Below are positions 42,297 to 50,955 of a stretch of DNA of 64,000 bases, piece by piece. Every line of letters starts with the position of its first letter. The stretch's first letter is position 1. The stretch is from positions 434,001-498,000 of the forward strand of contig BJHQ01000001.1 of the NCBI GenBank assembly GCA_014193115.1, written 5' to 3'. The notes below the pieces were generated by a model. That model was not told the origin of the DNA, searched no databases, and was given only the letters and a program-made list of their open reading frames with translations. This stretch comes from Planctomycetota bacterium (GTDB lineage: Bacteria; Planctomycetota; UBA11346). A program made the position numbers and the translations under genes.

Positions 42297-43967
42297 TCAC
42301 GGGCCGGCGTAGGGCTTGCCCGGCTCGACCGGCTTGACGCTCCAGACCACCCGGCGGTCGAGCAGGCAGGCGGCGAAGCGCTTGCCGGTCGGGGTGTCGA
42401 TGGCGCTGCTGGTGCTGACCAGCACCAGATCTTTCGGCGCCTGGTCGAAAGGCATGGTCGGCACGCCATAGCGGTACAGCTCGCCGCTCGCCGGACAGCG
42501 GAAGCGATTGACGCTGTTGCGGTCGATGAAGTCGCGATCCCACAATTCGCCCAGGGTTTCCGGCCAGTCGCCGAGTCGGAAGCCGAAGCCGGTGATCGCA
42601 TCGCCGATCCGGCCGATGACGCTGCCGCAGGCGTCGGCGCTGGCCCCGGTGACCGGTTTCCAATGCGGATTGACGTATGCCGCCGATCCCAGGCCCTCTG
42701 AAACCAGCGCGGTCAGCAGCACCTGGTCGATGCCGGGCAGCGGCTTGATTCCGGCGTCATGCAGCTTCAGCACTTGTTCATCGGCGATCCAGCCGACCTG
42801 GATCAGGAACGGCGCGTCGGCGCCGGCAGCGCGACCCTGGGACCGGATGTCGGCGCGCATTTTCGGCTGGGTCTCGGGCAGGCGGGCAAGAGCGTCGTAC
42901 CAGGCCGCAGCCGAGGCGCCCTGGCCGACCCGGCGCAGGCTTTCCGCCACCGCGAGCATGGTCGTCGGCAGACTGCTGCGGTTGATCTGCTCCTCGGCGA
43001 TGGCCACGCGGAAATTGCCGATGGCGATATCGAGGAATTCCAGGTATTTGCCGACTTTCTCTTTGCGTTCCTTGGTCAGCATGCGCAGGCCCAGCACCGC
43101 CTCGCCGTCTTTGAAGCGTTCGGTCATGGCGGAGATGATCCCATCGACCGCAGCCCGGTTGCCGTCGCGCAGTTCGAAACCGAGCAGGGTGATGCCGGCG
43201 ACGAAGCTGGCCTCGTCGGTCATGCCCCGGCCGTCATTGAAGATCTTGCGATAGATCGGCAGCCATTTGTCGAGCCGGAAGGTTTCGCCGTTGGTGACGT
43301 GGCGCTTGACCTTGTCGTCGACCTCTTGCCGGCCGCCATCGAGGTTCGGATTGCCCAGGGCGATGTTGAGGTACGCCCGCAGCGCCCACGCTCCCTGAAG
43401 GGCGACCTTGGCGATCAGCGACGACCGCGCCCGCCGGGCATCATAGCATTTGAGCGCCAGTTTATAGCGCTGGTCGATCTGGATATGGTTCTGCGGGATG
43501 AGGAAGCCCGCCCGGTCAGGTGGTGCCTGGCCGTTGGCCCGGGCCAGACGCATGGCGCTGGCATAGGCGTTGGCGACGGCGATCGCGTGGTCGGGCCCGA
43601 GCTCCTTCTGCACCCAGGTACGCAGATCATCGGTGATCTCCTTTTGATACAGGAACCGTCCATCGCGGGGATCCCATTCGGCAGAAAGCGCAGCAAAGAA
43701 ACAGGTCGGGTCGACCACCACCGAGAATTCGTATTCGCTGGCCATCGACGTATGGCGGCAGCCGTCGAGGTCGGCGCCGAGGTCGGCGAGCTGGGTCGCG
43801 TCCTTGGTCTCGGCCAGCACCCGGACGGCGAACGGATGGCGGGTGATCGGCGATTTCAAGGTCGCATCCTGCAGCGACACCGCCATCGCCGGAGCGGCCG
43901 AGAGCGCCAGGGCGATGATCGCCGCACCGGCCTGACGCAGACGAAAAGCAGGGAAAAGACGGAGCAT
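42297..43967 (-). CDS. Secreted protein of unknown function (helical-repeat body, pilin-like C-terminus)
   Basis: A 556-residue protein with signal peptide MLRLFPAFRLRQAGAAIIALALSAAPAMA. The middle (residues about 120-350) is helical and recalls the DUF2225/TPR-like pattern, for example YKLALKCYDARRARSSLIAKVALQGAWALRA. The last 80 residues (NRFRCPASGELYRYGVPTM, then DLVLVSTSSAIDTPTGKRFAACLLDRRVV) look like the C-terminal part of planctomycete pseudopilin-type proteins. Start ATG 43967 is set by the signal peptide. Follows holB's start by 90 bases on the same strand. No function can be assigned. Confidence 0.72.
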   Translation of the reverse strand: MLRLFPAFRLRQAGAAIIALALSAAPAMAVSLQDATLKSPITRHPFAVRVLAETKDATQLADLGADLDGCRHTSMASEYEFSVVVDPTCFFAALSAEWDPRDGRFLYQKEITDDLRTWVQKELGPDHAIAVANAYASAMRLARANGQAPPDRAGFLIPQNHIQIDQRYKLALKCYDARRARSSLIAKVALQGAWALRAYLNIALGNPNLDGGRQEVDDKVKRHVTNGETFRLDKWLPIYRKIFNDGRGMTDEASFVAGITLLGFELRDGNRAAVDGIISAMTERFKDGEAVLGLRMLTKERKEKVGKYLEFLDIAIGNFRVAIAEEQINRSSLPTTMLAVAESLRRVGQGASAAAWYDALARLPETQPKMRADIRSQGRAAGADAPFLIQVGWIADEQVLKLHDAGIKPLPGIDQVLLTALVSEGLGSAAYVNPHWKPVTGASADACGSVIGRIGDAITGFGFRLGDWPETLGELWDRDFIDRNSVNRFRCPASGELYRYGVPTMPFDQAPKDLVLVSTSSAIDTPTGKRFAACLLDRRVVWSVKPVEPGKPYAGP

Positions 43968-44173
43968 GATGGGGAGTCCGGAAGCAGGATCCGCTGACCG
44001 CGGAGCGGCAGTGTCCAGGAACGGGATGGTCAGACGAGCGAGGGCGCGGAGCTGGGCAAGGGCCGGATGATCCACCGGGAAACGAGTCCTACGAGCGAAG
44101 CGAGGGGGCGACGGCCGCCCAGGCGGCGGACCTCTGCCCGCGGATGTCGCCGGCAAACCCTGAACCTAATAAA

Positions 44174-44266
44174 CAGATGAACCGCCAAGGCGCCAAGGAA
44201 AATACCGAGGAGATTCTCCGCTGGCTGGAAAACTTACCGGGCGCGGGTGGATCTTCTTGGCGGTTC
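44174..44266 (-). repeat. Dispersed repeat family R2, copy B
   Basis: Plus-strand ends are CAGATGAACCGCCAAGGCGC and TTCTTGGCGGTTC. Reverse-complemented, it matches copy A nearly throughout, including GACCCGCGCC-like, TTTTCCAG, AGCGGAGAATCT and CCTTGGCGCCTTGGCGG. It fills the gap between the unknown secreted protein gene (its start at 43967) and the end of the FecR-esterase gene at 44306. Confidence 0.8.
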
Positions 44267-44305
44267 CCCACCTGCGTTTTTCGGGCTCAAGAAAACAACG
44301 ACGGC

Positions 44306-45904
44306 TCAGCGCAGCCGGTCCAGCGGCACCGGCACCTGGCCAGCGCGCTGGGCCGAGAGCCACACTGGCAGCCGGGGATCGCGGTAGGCCCGATCCCACA
44401 CCGCGTGCCCGGCGCCAGGATACTCGCTGTAGTCCACCGGGCGTCCCCTGGCTCTGACCGCCGCGACCAGGGCTCTGGTCCAGGCCACCGGCACGGTCGG
44501 ATCGGCGGCCCCGTGATGGGCCCAGATCGCGATGCGGTCGAGCACCGCCGGATCGGCCCCGCCACTGCCGGCCACCGGGACGATGGCCGCGACCCGGCCG
44601 GGCTGGGCTGCGGCCAGGGTCCAGCAGGCGAAACCGCCGGTGGACAGGCCGGTGATCGCGATCCGCTTGGGATCAGCCGCGGCGCTTTTTTCCAAGGCAT
44701 CGATCAGGTGCCACAGCCGGACCACCAATTCAGGTTTCCGCCAATCTCCGCCGGCCGGGCACTGCGGCGCGACCAGCAGGCAGGGCAAGATCCGCTGGCT
44801 GGCCGGCTGGGCCAGCGCCAGGATCGCACCGTTGCGCAGCTGACGCAGGTTGTCATCGCCGTGTTCGCCGATGCCGTGCAGGAACAGCACCAGCGGGAAT
44901 GGGCCGGGTCCGGCAGGGCGGAACAGGCGATACGGCAGTTTTCCAGCGGCATCGGTGAACAGCAGCGCTTGGAGATCTTCGGCCCGCACCTGGCGGTCAG
45001 CGCCTGGACCGACCGGTGCGGGCTGTTCGGGCGGGGCCGGGGGCCGTGGAACGGGCGACGGTTCGGCAATCGGCGGCTTCGCCGGCGGAGGCGGGTTGCT
45101 CTGGGCAGCGCTGGCCGATGGCGCGCTGGCTGGATCTGCGGTCGGAGCAGCGGGCGCCTTTCCGGAGGCCACCAGCATGGCCATCCCGCCGGTCGGGATC
45201 GCCGCCTTGTCCCCGGTCATCGCCATGACCTGCGAACCTCCGCCACTGACCTGCACCGGACCGCGGGCGACCAGCACCTCGGTGCCAGTGGCCGAGGCAG
45301 CGAGCTGGAATTCAGCGGCGGCCGCCTGGACCTGGCCATCGGGCGTCAACCACACCCGTTGTGCCGCCGCAGCCTGGGTCACCGTCAACCGGCCGGATTC
45401 GAGGAACAAGTCGCTCGACGCGGTGATCCGGATCGCTCCGGACCAATCGCCGGCGGTGCCATCGGGCCAGCGCAAACTGGCGGCGGTGGCACGGCATGAC
45501 GAACCGCGGGGCAAGGTCATGCCGCGTTTTGCTGGAAGTTCGCGCCCATCGGCCATCACCTGCACCGTGCCGGTCCAAGTCGCCAGTGCCGGGTAGGTCC
45601 CATCGGCCAGCGCTGGGCCGCGCGGAATCGGGCGAGGCCAGGCGAACCAGGCGAGGCCGACCACCAGCATCGCCGCGATCGGCCAGGCCCAGCGCTGCCA
45701 CCGGCCCATCGAGAACCGGATCGGCTCGCGCCGCGCCCGGTCGCGGACGGCATCGCGCAGGGCCGCATCGAAATGCCGCTCACGCAGCAGGATCCGCAGA
45801 TGGGCCGGATCGGCGCGCAGCCATTCCGCCACTTTGGACCGTTCGGTGTCGGTCGGCGGCTGCTCCCCCGCATACAACCCAGCGATGTCCCGAGGCAGGT
45901 TCAT
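44306..45904 (-). CDS. FecR-like membrane anti-sigma protein fused to an alpha/beta-hydrolase esterase
   Basis: A 532-residue protein. Residues 1-60 form the cytoplasmic anti-sigma region (HLRILLRERHFDAALRDAV); 72-89 are one membrane helix; 100-245 resemble a FecR beta domain; 250-300 are a Pro-rich linker; 320-532 are an esterase of the Lpq/PHB-depolymerase type with S421 in GLSTGG, D468 in HHGAADPT and H500 in GAGHAVWD, so the triad is intact. The outer domain would therefore be catalytic, coupling hydrolysis outside the membrane to sigma control inside. It overlaps the ECF sigma gene by four bases. Compare with FecR-LamG at 25203. Confidence 0.83.
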   Translation of the reverse strand: MNLPRDIAGLYAGEQPPTDTERSKVAEWLRADPAHLRILLRERHFDAALRDAVRDRARREPIRFSMGRWQRWAWPIAAMLVVGLAWFAWPRPIPRGPALADGTYPALATWTGTVQVMADGRELPAKRGMTLPRGSSCRATAASLRWPDGTAGDWSGAIRITASSDLFLESGRLTVTQAAAAQRVWLTPDGQVQAAAAEFQLAASATGTEVLVARGPVQVSGGGSQVMAMTGDKAAIPTGGMAMLVASGKAPAAPTADPASAPSASAAQSNPPPPAKPPIAEPSPVPRPPAPPEQPAPVGPGADRQVRAEDLQALLFTDAAGKLPYRLFRPAGPGPFPLVLFLHGIGEHGDDNLRQLRNGAILALAQPASQRILPCLLVAPQCPAGGDWRKPELVVRLWHLIDALEKSAAADPKRIAITGLSTGGFACWTLAAAQPGRVAAIVPVAGSGGADPAVLDRIAIWAHHGAADPTVPVAWTRALVAAVRARGRPVDYSEYPGAGHAVWDRAYRDPRLPVWLSAQRAGQVPVPLDRLR

Positions 45905-46440
45905 GCTGCCGCCAGGCGGCGTTCGATGCAGGCGCGTAGGCCGTCCCGGGTCCGCTTGAGGATCGTGCGCACCTGGTCGGCCTTCATTCCCAGGCGCCGG
46001 GCGATGCTCGGCGCCGGCTGCTCGTCGACATGGCGCAGGCGCAGCACTTCCCAGGCTCGGCCGGCCAGGCTGCGCAGGCAGTCGCCCAGCGCCTGGCGCT
46101 CCGCCGCCAGGTCGTCCTCCAGAGTGGTGCAGGCCGATTCCAGCTGGTCGAGCAGGGCATCATCGTCGAGGACGGCGCCGTGCTTCCGTCGGCTCCGCCA
46201 GAACCCGCGCAGATGGTTGCGCGCCACGCCCACCGCCCACGGCGTGAACGGCCGCGTCGGATCGTACTGGTCTGGGTGTTCGAGCAGGGTCACCGCGGTC
46301 TCCTGGAGGAGATCATCGACGCTCTGCGGATCGCGCAGGGCAGCGGACAGGAACGCCGCCACCACCGGCCGGGCCGAGGCCCAGCGGGCAGCGAAGGCGG
46401 TCCGGTCGATGGACAGCCCGGATGCCGGGGTGGCGCTCAC
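45901..46440 (-). CDS. ECF-type RNA polymerase sigma factor
   Basis: A 179-residue ECF sigma factor, start GTG 46440. Region 2: DPQSVDDLLQETAVTLLEHPDQY and FTPWAVGVARNHLRGFWRSRR. Region 4: AWEVLRLRHVDEQPAPSIARRLGMKADQVRTILKRTRDGLRACIERRL. Coupled to the FecR-esterase gene by ATGA. Seventy bases upstream ends a secreted esterase gene on the same strand, which may be part of the same regulon. Confidence 0.9.
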   Translation of the reverse strand: MSATPASGLSIDRTAFAARWASARPVVAAFLSAALRDPQSVDDLLQETAVTLLEHPDQYDPTRPFTPWAVGVARNHLRGFWRSRRKHGAVLDDDALLDQLESACTTLEDDLAAERQALGDCLRSLAGRAWEVLRLRHVDEQPAPSIARRLGMKADQVRTILKRTRDGLRACIERRLAAA

Positions 46441-46510
46441 CCGGTCCTTATCCGGGATCGTCGCGCGGGCGTCCAGGGTTCGTCCGGTCGCCCGACCTGA
46501 TCGTGTCGGA

Positions 46511-48163
46511 TCATCCGGCTCCGCCCGGGATCGGAGTCAGATCGATCACGCCCAGATAGCCGAACTGCGAAGTGCCGCCGGGCCGCACCTCGATCACCAG
46601 AGAACCATCGGCGGCGGGGCGGATACCGAGGAAATCCGCAGTCTTGTTGGTGTTGCCCGCGACTTGCAGGCTCCGCTCCTGCCCGCCGATCCGATAGATC
46701 GTCGTCCGGTCGTCGGCAGCTTCCCGTGAAGCGTACAGGCGCAGATCATAGCTCTGGGTCGGGGTCAGTCCGCTCAGCCGCACCGCCGCGGTCGGGTTCA
46801 CGTCGCGCTGGCACCACAGGGCGTCGGTACCGATCCGCAGATCATAGAGCGCCGTGCTCTGCACGCCCCAAGCCATGCTGCTGGTGAACGCATCGATCAC
46901 GGTGGCGCCGATGGTGGTGGTCTGGCCGAGGACATCTTTGGCGGCGACCACCGAGCCGGCGATCGGATCGGTGAGGTTGTTGCCGCCTTCGATGTACAAA
47001 GACGGCGAACCGAGGTCGAAGATCACCCGCGATGCGCTTGCCACCTGGCGGTCGACGACGACGTGGTCGGTCACCGTGCGGTCGCGATCGTCCTTGGCGG
47101 TGACCGTGACCAGATGGCGGCCGAGGCTGAGATCGCGGTCGAGCACCGCGCCGGTCCCAAGCGTCCCATCGCGATCGGATTTCCAGGTGATGTTCACGAT
47201 CTTGCGTCCGACCGGGGCGACCGCGCTGGCTGTCGCGTGGAGGATGCCCCTGACCGTGACCGACTCAGCGCCGGCGATGGCAACCGTCGGTCCGGCTCGG
47301 GTCTGGCCGAGCAGCCAGTTCCACACCGCCGGATCATTATAGGTCGCGGTCCACGCGTCGTGGCTGTTGGCGGTATACAGCGTCATCATCAGGGCCGAAC
47401 CGGGTTGGGTGACGCGACCAGTGGTCCAGGTCCAGGTTCCGCCGACGACGAAACCACCGGTCATGGTGGTCGCCGCCGCCAAGGTCTGATTGCCGTTGAC
47501 GTGGGGGTACTTCGCCAGGCTGCTGGTGGCGGCGCTGGCGCCGCCGGCGCGCTCGGCGGCCATGGCATCGGCGAACAGCGTGCTGCTGTACTTGCTGACC
47601 GTGGGATCGCCCCAATTATGGAAGAACCAGGTCGGTACCGTGCCGAACGGATACAAGCTGGCGGTGGACACCGGCGCGGTCTGGCAGATCGGCAGCAGGG
47701 CGCTGAACCGGCCGGGATTGGTGCGGCCAGCCTCAATCACGCCGCCGCCGCCCAGGCTGAGCCCGGTCAGGCACAGCCGGTTGCGATCGATCCGATAGCG
47801 CGCGTCCATCTTATCGATGAATCCGCACACATTCTGCCACGACCAGATCTTTCCCGCGGCCAGGATCGGGCTGATCACCACCACCGAGCGATTGTCAAAG
47901 GTCGTGTTGCCGGCAGCGATCAGCTTATTCGGCCCATGCTTCTTGGCCATGTTCAGCAGCTGGTTCGGATCGCTGGTCCGCTCGCCCAGACCGTGGAGGA
48001 AGATGACGGTCGCAAAGTTGTCCACCGGCTTGGTGGCATACGTCGGCGGCAGGGCCACCACATAGCCGCTGAGATCGGGGAAGCTCTCGACCACCGCGGA
48101 TTGGGCGGCGTGGCCGAGGATCGGAGTCAGGGCCAAGGCGGCCAGGACGAGGAGACGGGACAT
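46511..48163 (-). CDS. Secreted esterase/PHB-depolymerase-like hydrolase with Ig-like and C-terminal beta domains
   Basis: A 550-residue exported protein (signal MSRLLVLAALALTPILGHAA). Residues 20-290 are an alpha/beta hydrolase: FATVIFLHGLGERTSDP (oxyanion region) and nucleophile S136 in CLTGLSLGGGG; the acid is probably in NWGDPTV and the His in NSHDAW. Then follow a PKD/Ig-like stretch (VVDRQVASASR preceded by HLVTVTAKDDRDRTV) and a C-terminal beta domain (SGLTPTQSYDLRLYASREA) often used for attachment. Start ATG 48163 is set by the signal. Its neighbour FecR has a related hydrolase domain. The divergent HTH gene at 48253 may regulate it. Confidence 0.82.
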   Translation of the reverse strand: MSRLLVLAALALTPILGHAAQSAVVESFPDLSGYVVALPPTYATKPVDNFATVIFLHGLGERTSDPNQLLNMAKKHGPNKLIAAGNTTFDNRSVVVISPILAAGKIWSWQNVCGFIDKMDARYRIDRNRLCLTGLSLGGGGVIEAGRTNPGRFSALLPICQTAPVSTASLYPFGTVPTWFFHNWGDPTVSKYSSTLFADAMAAERAGGASAATSSLAKYPHVNGNQTLAAATTMTGGFVVGGTWTWTTGRVTQPGSALMMTLYTANSHDAWTATYNDPAVWNWLLGQTRAGPTVAIAGAESVTVRGILHATASAVAPVGRKIVNITWKSDRDGTLGTGAVLDRDLSLGRHLVTVTAKDDRDRTVTDHVVVDRQVASASRVIFDLGSPSLYIEGGNNLTDPIAGSVVAAKDVLGQTTTIGATVIDAFTSSMAWGVQSTALYDLRIGTDALWCQRDVNPTAAVRLSGLTPTQSYDLRLYASREAADDRTTIYRIGGQERSLQVAGNTNKTADFLGIRPAADGSLVIEVRPGGTSQFGYLGVIDLTPIPGGAG

Positions 48164-48252
48164 GGCGGTTCCTGAAGCGGTGTGGGCGGCAGACGCCGCA
48201 TGCACCTGCTTGACCGTGATCGCCCGACTGTGACGGACCAGAAAACTGATGC

Positions 48253-48609
48253 TTGCGCCTGTGTGATCCAGGGGCGAATGGACGCGTGACCTTTTGCCAC
48301 TCCTTGGCCGAGATTTCGTTCGACAACCAGGAAACCTGGGCGCGGTCGGCCCGCGGCCTGGGCCTCGGCTACGAACGCTTCCGCAAGCGTTTCACCGATG
48401 AACTTGGTATGCCACCGTATCGCTACCGCCTTTGGTGCGTGATCCAGGAGTCCCAGCGGCGCCTGTCCACCACCCGCGATCCGATCAAGGCCATCGCCCG
48501 CCAGCTCGGCTTCAGCAGTCCCAACCATTTCAACAAGCGCTTCCGCCATCTGGTGGGCACCACCCCAGCGGTCTGGCGTCGGCGGGGGTCGGCTGCCGGA
48601 CTGCCTTGA
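48253..48609 (+). CDS. AraC-type DNA-binding protein lacking a ligand domain
   Basis: About 118 residues that consist almost only of the AraC double helix-turn-helix: ARSARGLGLGYERFRKRFTDELGMPPYRY and IKAIARQLGFSSPNHFNKRFRHLVGTTP. The start is uncertain; TTG 48253 is used, GTG 48286 is possible. It lies 89 bases from the start of the divergent secreted esterase gene. Its ligand domain is missing or was never there, so it may act as a constitutive regulator or partner of another protein. A frame break in upstream sequence was not found. Confidence 0.7.
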   Translation: MRLCDPGANGRVTFCHSLAEISFDNQETWARSARGLGLGYERFRKRFTDELGMPPYRYRLWCVIQESQRRLSTTRDPIKAIARQLGFSSPNHFNKRFRHLVGTTPAVWRRRGSAAGLP

Positions 48610-48632
48610 GCCAGTAAAACCGGTTCGCCGTG

Positions 48633-49190
48633 CTACGACTTGCTGTCGTCGGGCTTCACCGGTTCGGCGGTCGTGTCCAGGATCCGCGGCCGGCGGACCA
48701 CACGGTCATCGGGCTGCATGCCGGGGAATCCGCTGCGCGGTTGCATGCCGGGGAACGGTCCAGCTCCAGGGAAGGCGCCGCCGCCCATCTTGGCCAGGGC
48801 CTGGCGGGCGGCGGCGATGGCGAGCAACTGGCCGATCCGGCTCAAGGCGCCCTGGACGAAACCGATCTGGAACAGGAGTCCCAGCACATCGCTGAAGAAT
48901 CCTGGAACGATGAGCAGGATCGCTCCGACCAGACCGACCATCCGGCGTCCAGCGGCGCCGCTGTCCTTGCCGGTCAGCGAGGCGGCCAGGGCCGGGCCGA
49001 GGGCGGCGGCATGGCGGCGCACCAGCCAAATGCCCAGGGCGATCATCGCGACTTGGAGGAGGACCGCTTCGAGCCAGCCGCCCGAGTGGAAGATCAGGTT
49101 GAGCCAGCCGACCACCAGCAGGAATCCCCAGATCTCCAGGGCGCCTAGAGCGAGGACGAGCAGGAAACCGAGGCAGCCGAGGGAGCGCAT
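48633..49190 (-). CDS. fxsA: FxsA-family membrane protein
   Basis: A 185-residue membrane protein of the FxsA family: LGFLLVLALGALEIWGFLLVVGW (helix 1), LLQVAMIALGIWLVRRH, then MVGLVGAILLIVPGFFSDVLGLLF with the conserved PGFxSDxLGL motif. The C-terminal 50 residues are Pro/Gly rich (PFPGMQPRSGFPGMQPDD, a short tandem). FxsA is known from E. coli as interfering with phage T7 exclusion when in excess; the general role is unclear. Last gene of a four-gene minus-strand group. Confidence 0.85.
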   Translation of the reverse strand: MRSLGCLGFLLVLALGALEIWGFLLVVGWLNLIFHSGGWLEAVLLQVAMIALGIWLVRRHAAALGPALAASLTGKDSGAAGRRMVGLVGAILLIVPGFFSDVLGLLFQIGFVQGALSRIGQLLAIAAARQALAKMGGGAFPGAGPFPGMQPRSGFPGMQPDDRVVRRPRILDTTAEPVKPDDSKS

Positions 49191-49193
49191 GGT

Positions 49194-49559
49194 TCAGCGG
49201 CTGGCGGTTTGGATGTGGTGGAAGCCGGATTCGGTCAAGCGCGCCACCAGGCGATGGACCCGGCCGTAATCGACGCCGTGTTCCGGAGCGACCCGGATAT
49301 AGGCCCGGTTCAGTCGCGACAGGTCGCGCCGCATCGATTCGCTCAGACGGAGGATTTCCTGCTCGATTCCTTGCTGGTCGTAACGCCGGCCGTCGAGTGC
49401 ATAGGTTCCGTCAACATGCACCGCGATATCGATGAATGGATAGGGGTTGGGCCGGCCGTCGTCACAGCCGCTGAGCAGGAGCAGCACGGCGAACAGGGAC
49501 CAGCGGTGGCGCAGCGGCCAGCGGCTGGCGCGTGGCGCCAGCGGGTCGGGACGGTTCAT
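49194..49559 (-). CDS. ExbD/TolR-like periplasmic domain on a lipoprotein
   Basis: A 121-residue protein. A Leu-rich signal ends in the lipobox LLSGC32, so it should be a lipoprotein. Residues 40-121 match the periplasmic domain of ExbD/TolR: FIDIAVHVDGTYALDGRRY, EILRLSESMRRDL, RAYIRVAPEHGVDYGRVHRLV and ESGFHHIQTAS. Ordinary ExbD has an N-terminal membrane helix with a proton-carrying Asp; that segment is absent here, so it cannot form a motor with ExbB. Ten bases after the M24-like gene and three before fxsA. Role unknown, perhaps peptidoglycan binding. Confidence 0.72.
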   Translation of the reverse strand: MNRPDPLAPRASRWPLRHRWSLFAVLLLLSGCDDGRPNPYPFIDIAVHVDGTYALDGRRYDQQGIEQEILRLSESMRRDLSRLNRAYIRVAPEHGVDYGRVHRLVARLTESGFHHIQTASR

Positions 49560-49569
49560 CGCTGGTTGG

Positions 49570-50667
49570 TCAGCCGCGGACCAGGATCGCCGGCCGGGTC
49601 AGGCGTTCGCTGCCCACCGACACCGTCACGGTCGGCCATTCCGGCGAGCTGGCGGTGATGACGTGGCGCTGGTCGCCTTCGATGATGAAGGTGTCTTCGG
49701 ACTTGGTTCCGGTGATCGACGGATTCCAGGCCACCGCCTGGCGGTTGCGGACCTTGCGGGTCTCGCCCGGAGTCGCCACCAGGTCGCGGGCGGCGTAGCC
49801 GGCCGGACCGCCCTGATGGTGCAGCTCCCATTCCTTGGCAAAGCCTTCGGCCTGGTACTGGGCGATCCCAGCGGCCAGGACCTCGCCCCAGGTGGCACCG
49901 GGCTTGGTCGCGGCCCACAGCGCGGTCTCGACCCGGCACACCGCTTCATGGCGCGCCGCCAGTTCCGCGGGCAAGGGGCCGAAATGGACCAAGCGAGTCT
50001 GCGAGGCGACCAGGCCATGGCGCTGGCCGCAGATCACCAGCATCGCCATTTTGCCGAGGTGTTTGGAGGTCGGCGTCGGATGGCGGTAGCGCTTGATCCG
50101 TTCATCGAAGGCCACCAGCAGCACGGTGGGCTGGATCCCGCGGGCAAGCAGATGGCGGGCCATGTCGGCCTCGACCTGATGCTCGCTGTCGCCGACGTTC
50201 AGGTGGCGGGCGACGGTCTCGATGACCAGGGCGCAATCGCGACCGAGGGATTTGAACCGGCGGATTTCGGGCTCGGTCAGCTCGGAGCGGACCTCGTCGA
50301 CGAAATCGCCAGGCAAGGGCGGCAGTTCGGTGAAGGACGGGTCATCACTCGCGAAGTGCTTGCCGTTGGCCAGCCGCTTGACCTCGGTGGCCATCGACTC
50401 GATCCACGGAAATTGCTTCAAGGTGAAGGGCGAGACCGGTTCTTCGGCGATGATCCGGTCGGATTCGATCGTATTGGCGAGCAGCCAAGCGCTCCGGGCG
50501 GTCACTGCCAGGGCGGCGAAGCCGCGTTCGGTCTGGCTGACGATGTGATTGTCGCCGCCGCCGGTCAGCCAGGCGAAATTGCCGCGACTGGCAAAGACGG
50601 CGCCATCGAGCTGATGCTGCTTGAGATAGGCGCGGACGAGGGCGAGCTTCTCGGTGGTCTCAGGCAT
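49570..50667 (-). CDS. M24 peptidase-like protein with incomplete metal site
   Basis: A 365-residue protein with creatinase N-terminal (LALVRAYLKQHQLDGAVFASRGN) and M24 'pita-bread' C-terminal domains. Of the five metal ligands expected (D, D, H, E, E), the first two Asp are missing (VICGQRHGLVASQTRLVHFG where D-x-G and D-x-TR are expected); the His region is HHQGGPAGYAARD and the end is WNPSITGTKSEDTFI, which keeps only the last Glu. The same substitutions occur in a known subgroup of M24 proteins, so this is not random decay. A binding role is more likely than peptide cleavage. Three bases after tatA. Confidence 0.8.
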   Translation of the reverse strand: MPETTEKLALVRAYLKQHQLDGAVFASRGNFAWLTGGGDNHIVSQTERGFAALAVTARSAWLLANTIESDRIIAEEPVSPFTLKQFPWIESMATEVKRLANGKHFASDDPSFTELPPLPGDFVDEVRSELTEPEIRRFKSLGRDCALVIETVARHLNVGDSEHQVEADMARHLLARGIQPTVLLVAFDERIKRYRHPTPTSKHLGKMAMLVICGQRHGLVASQTRLVHFGPLPAELAARHEAVCRVETALWAATKPGATWGEVLAAGIAQYQAEGFAKEWELHHQGGPAGYAARDLVATPGETRKVRNRQAVAWNPSITGTKSEDTFIIEGDQRHVITASSPEWPTVTVSVGSERLTRPAILVRG

Positions 50668-50670
50668 GGG

Positions 50671-50955
50671 TCACTTGCTGATCGGTGGGGTATTGGACGA
50701 GTCGCGGCTCACGGTTCCGGCCGCGGGCGGCGGCGCCGGCAACTGGGCCGGCGGTTGGGGCAGCGCTGGCGGCTGGGCCGAGCCGGTCGGCGGCTCGTCG
50801 GTGTTCATGCCTTTTTTGAACTCGCGCACGCTGCCGCCGAGGCTGCGCATCAATTCAGGCAGTCGGCTGCCGAACAGCAGCAAGGCAACGAACAGGATGA
50901 CCATGACCTCCCAACCATTGAAAAATGCCATGACGATCTGCGTTTGGGGGTCCAT
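50671..50955 (-). CDS. tatA: Twin-arginine translocase subunit TatA/TatB
   Basis: A 94-residue Tat protein: a short start, membrane helix VMAFFNGWEVMVILFVALLLFG, hinge SRLPEL, then an amphipathic helix MRSLGGSVREFKKGM and a Pro/Ala-rich tail. The FG-SRLPEL form fits TatA. It forms the pore for folded exported proteins such as the Tat-dependent DUF1552 protein. First gene of the minus-strand group tatA, M24-like, lipoprotein, fxsA. tatC is not in the window. Confidence 0.88.
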   Translation of the reverse strand: MDPQTQIVMAFFNGWEVMVILFVALLLFGSRLPELMRSLGGSVREFKKGMNTDEPPTGSAQPPALPQPPAQLPAPPPAAGTVSRDSSNTPPISK

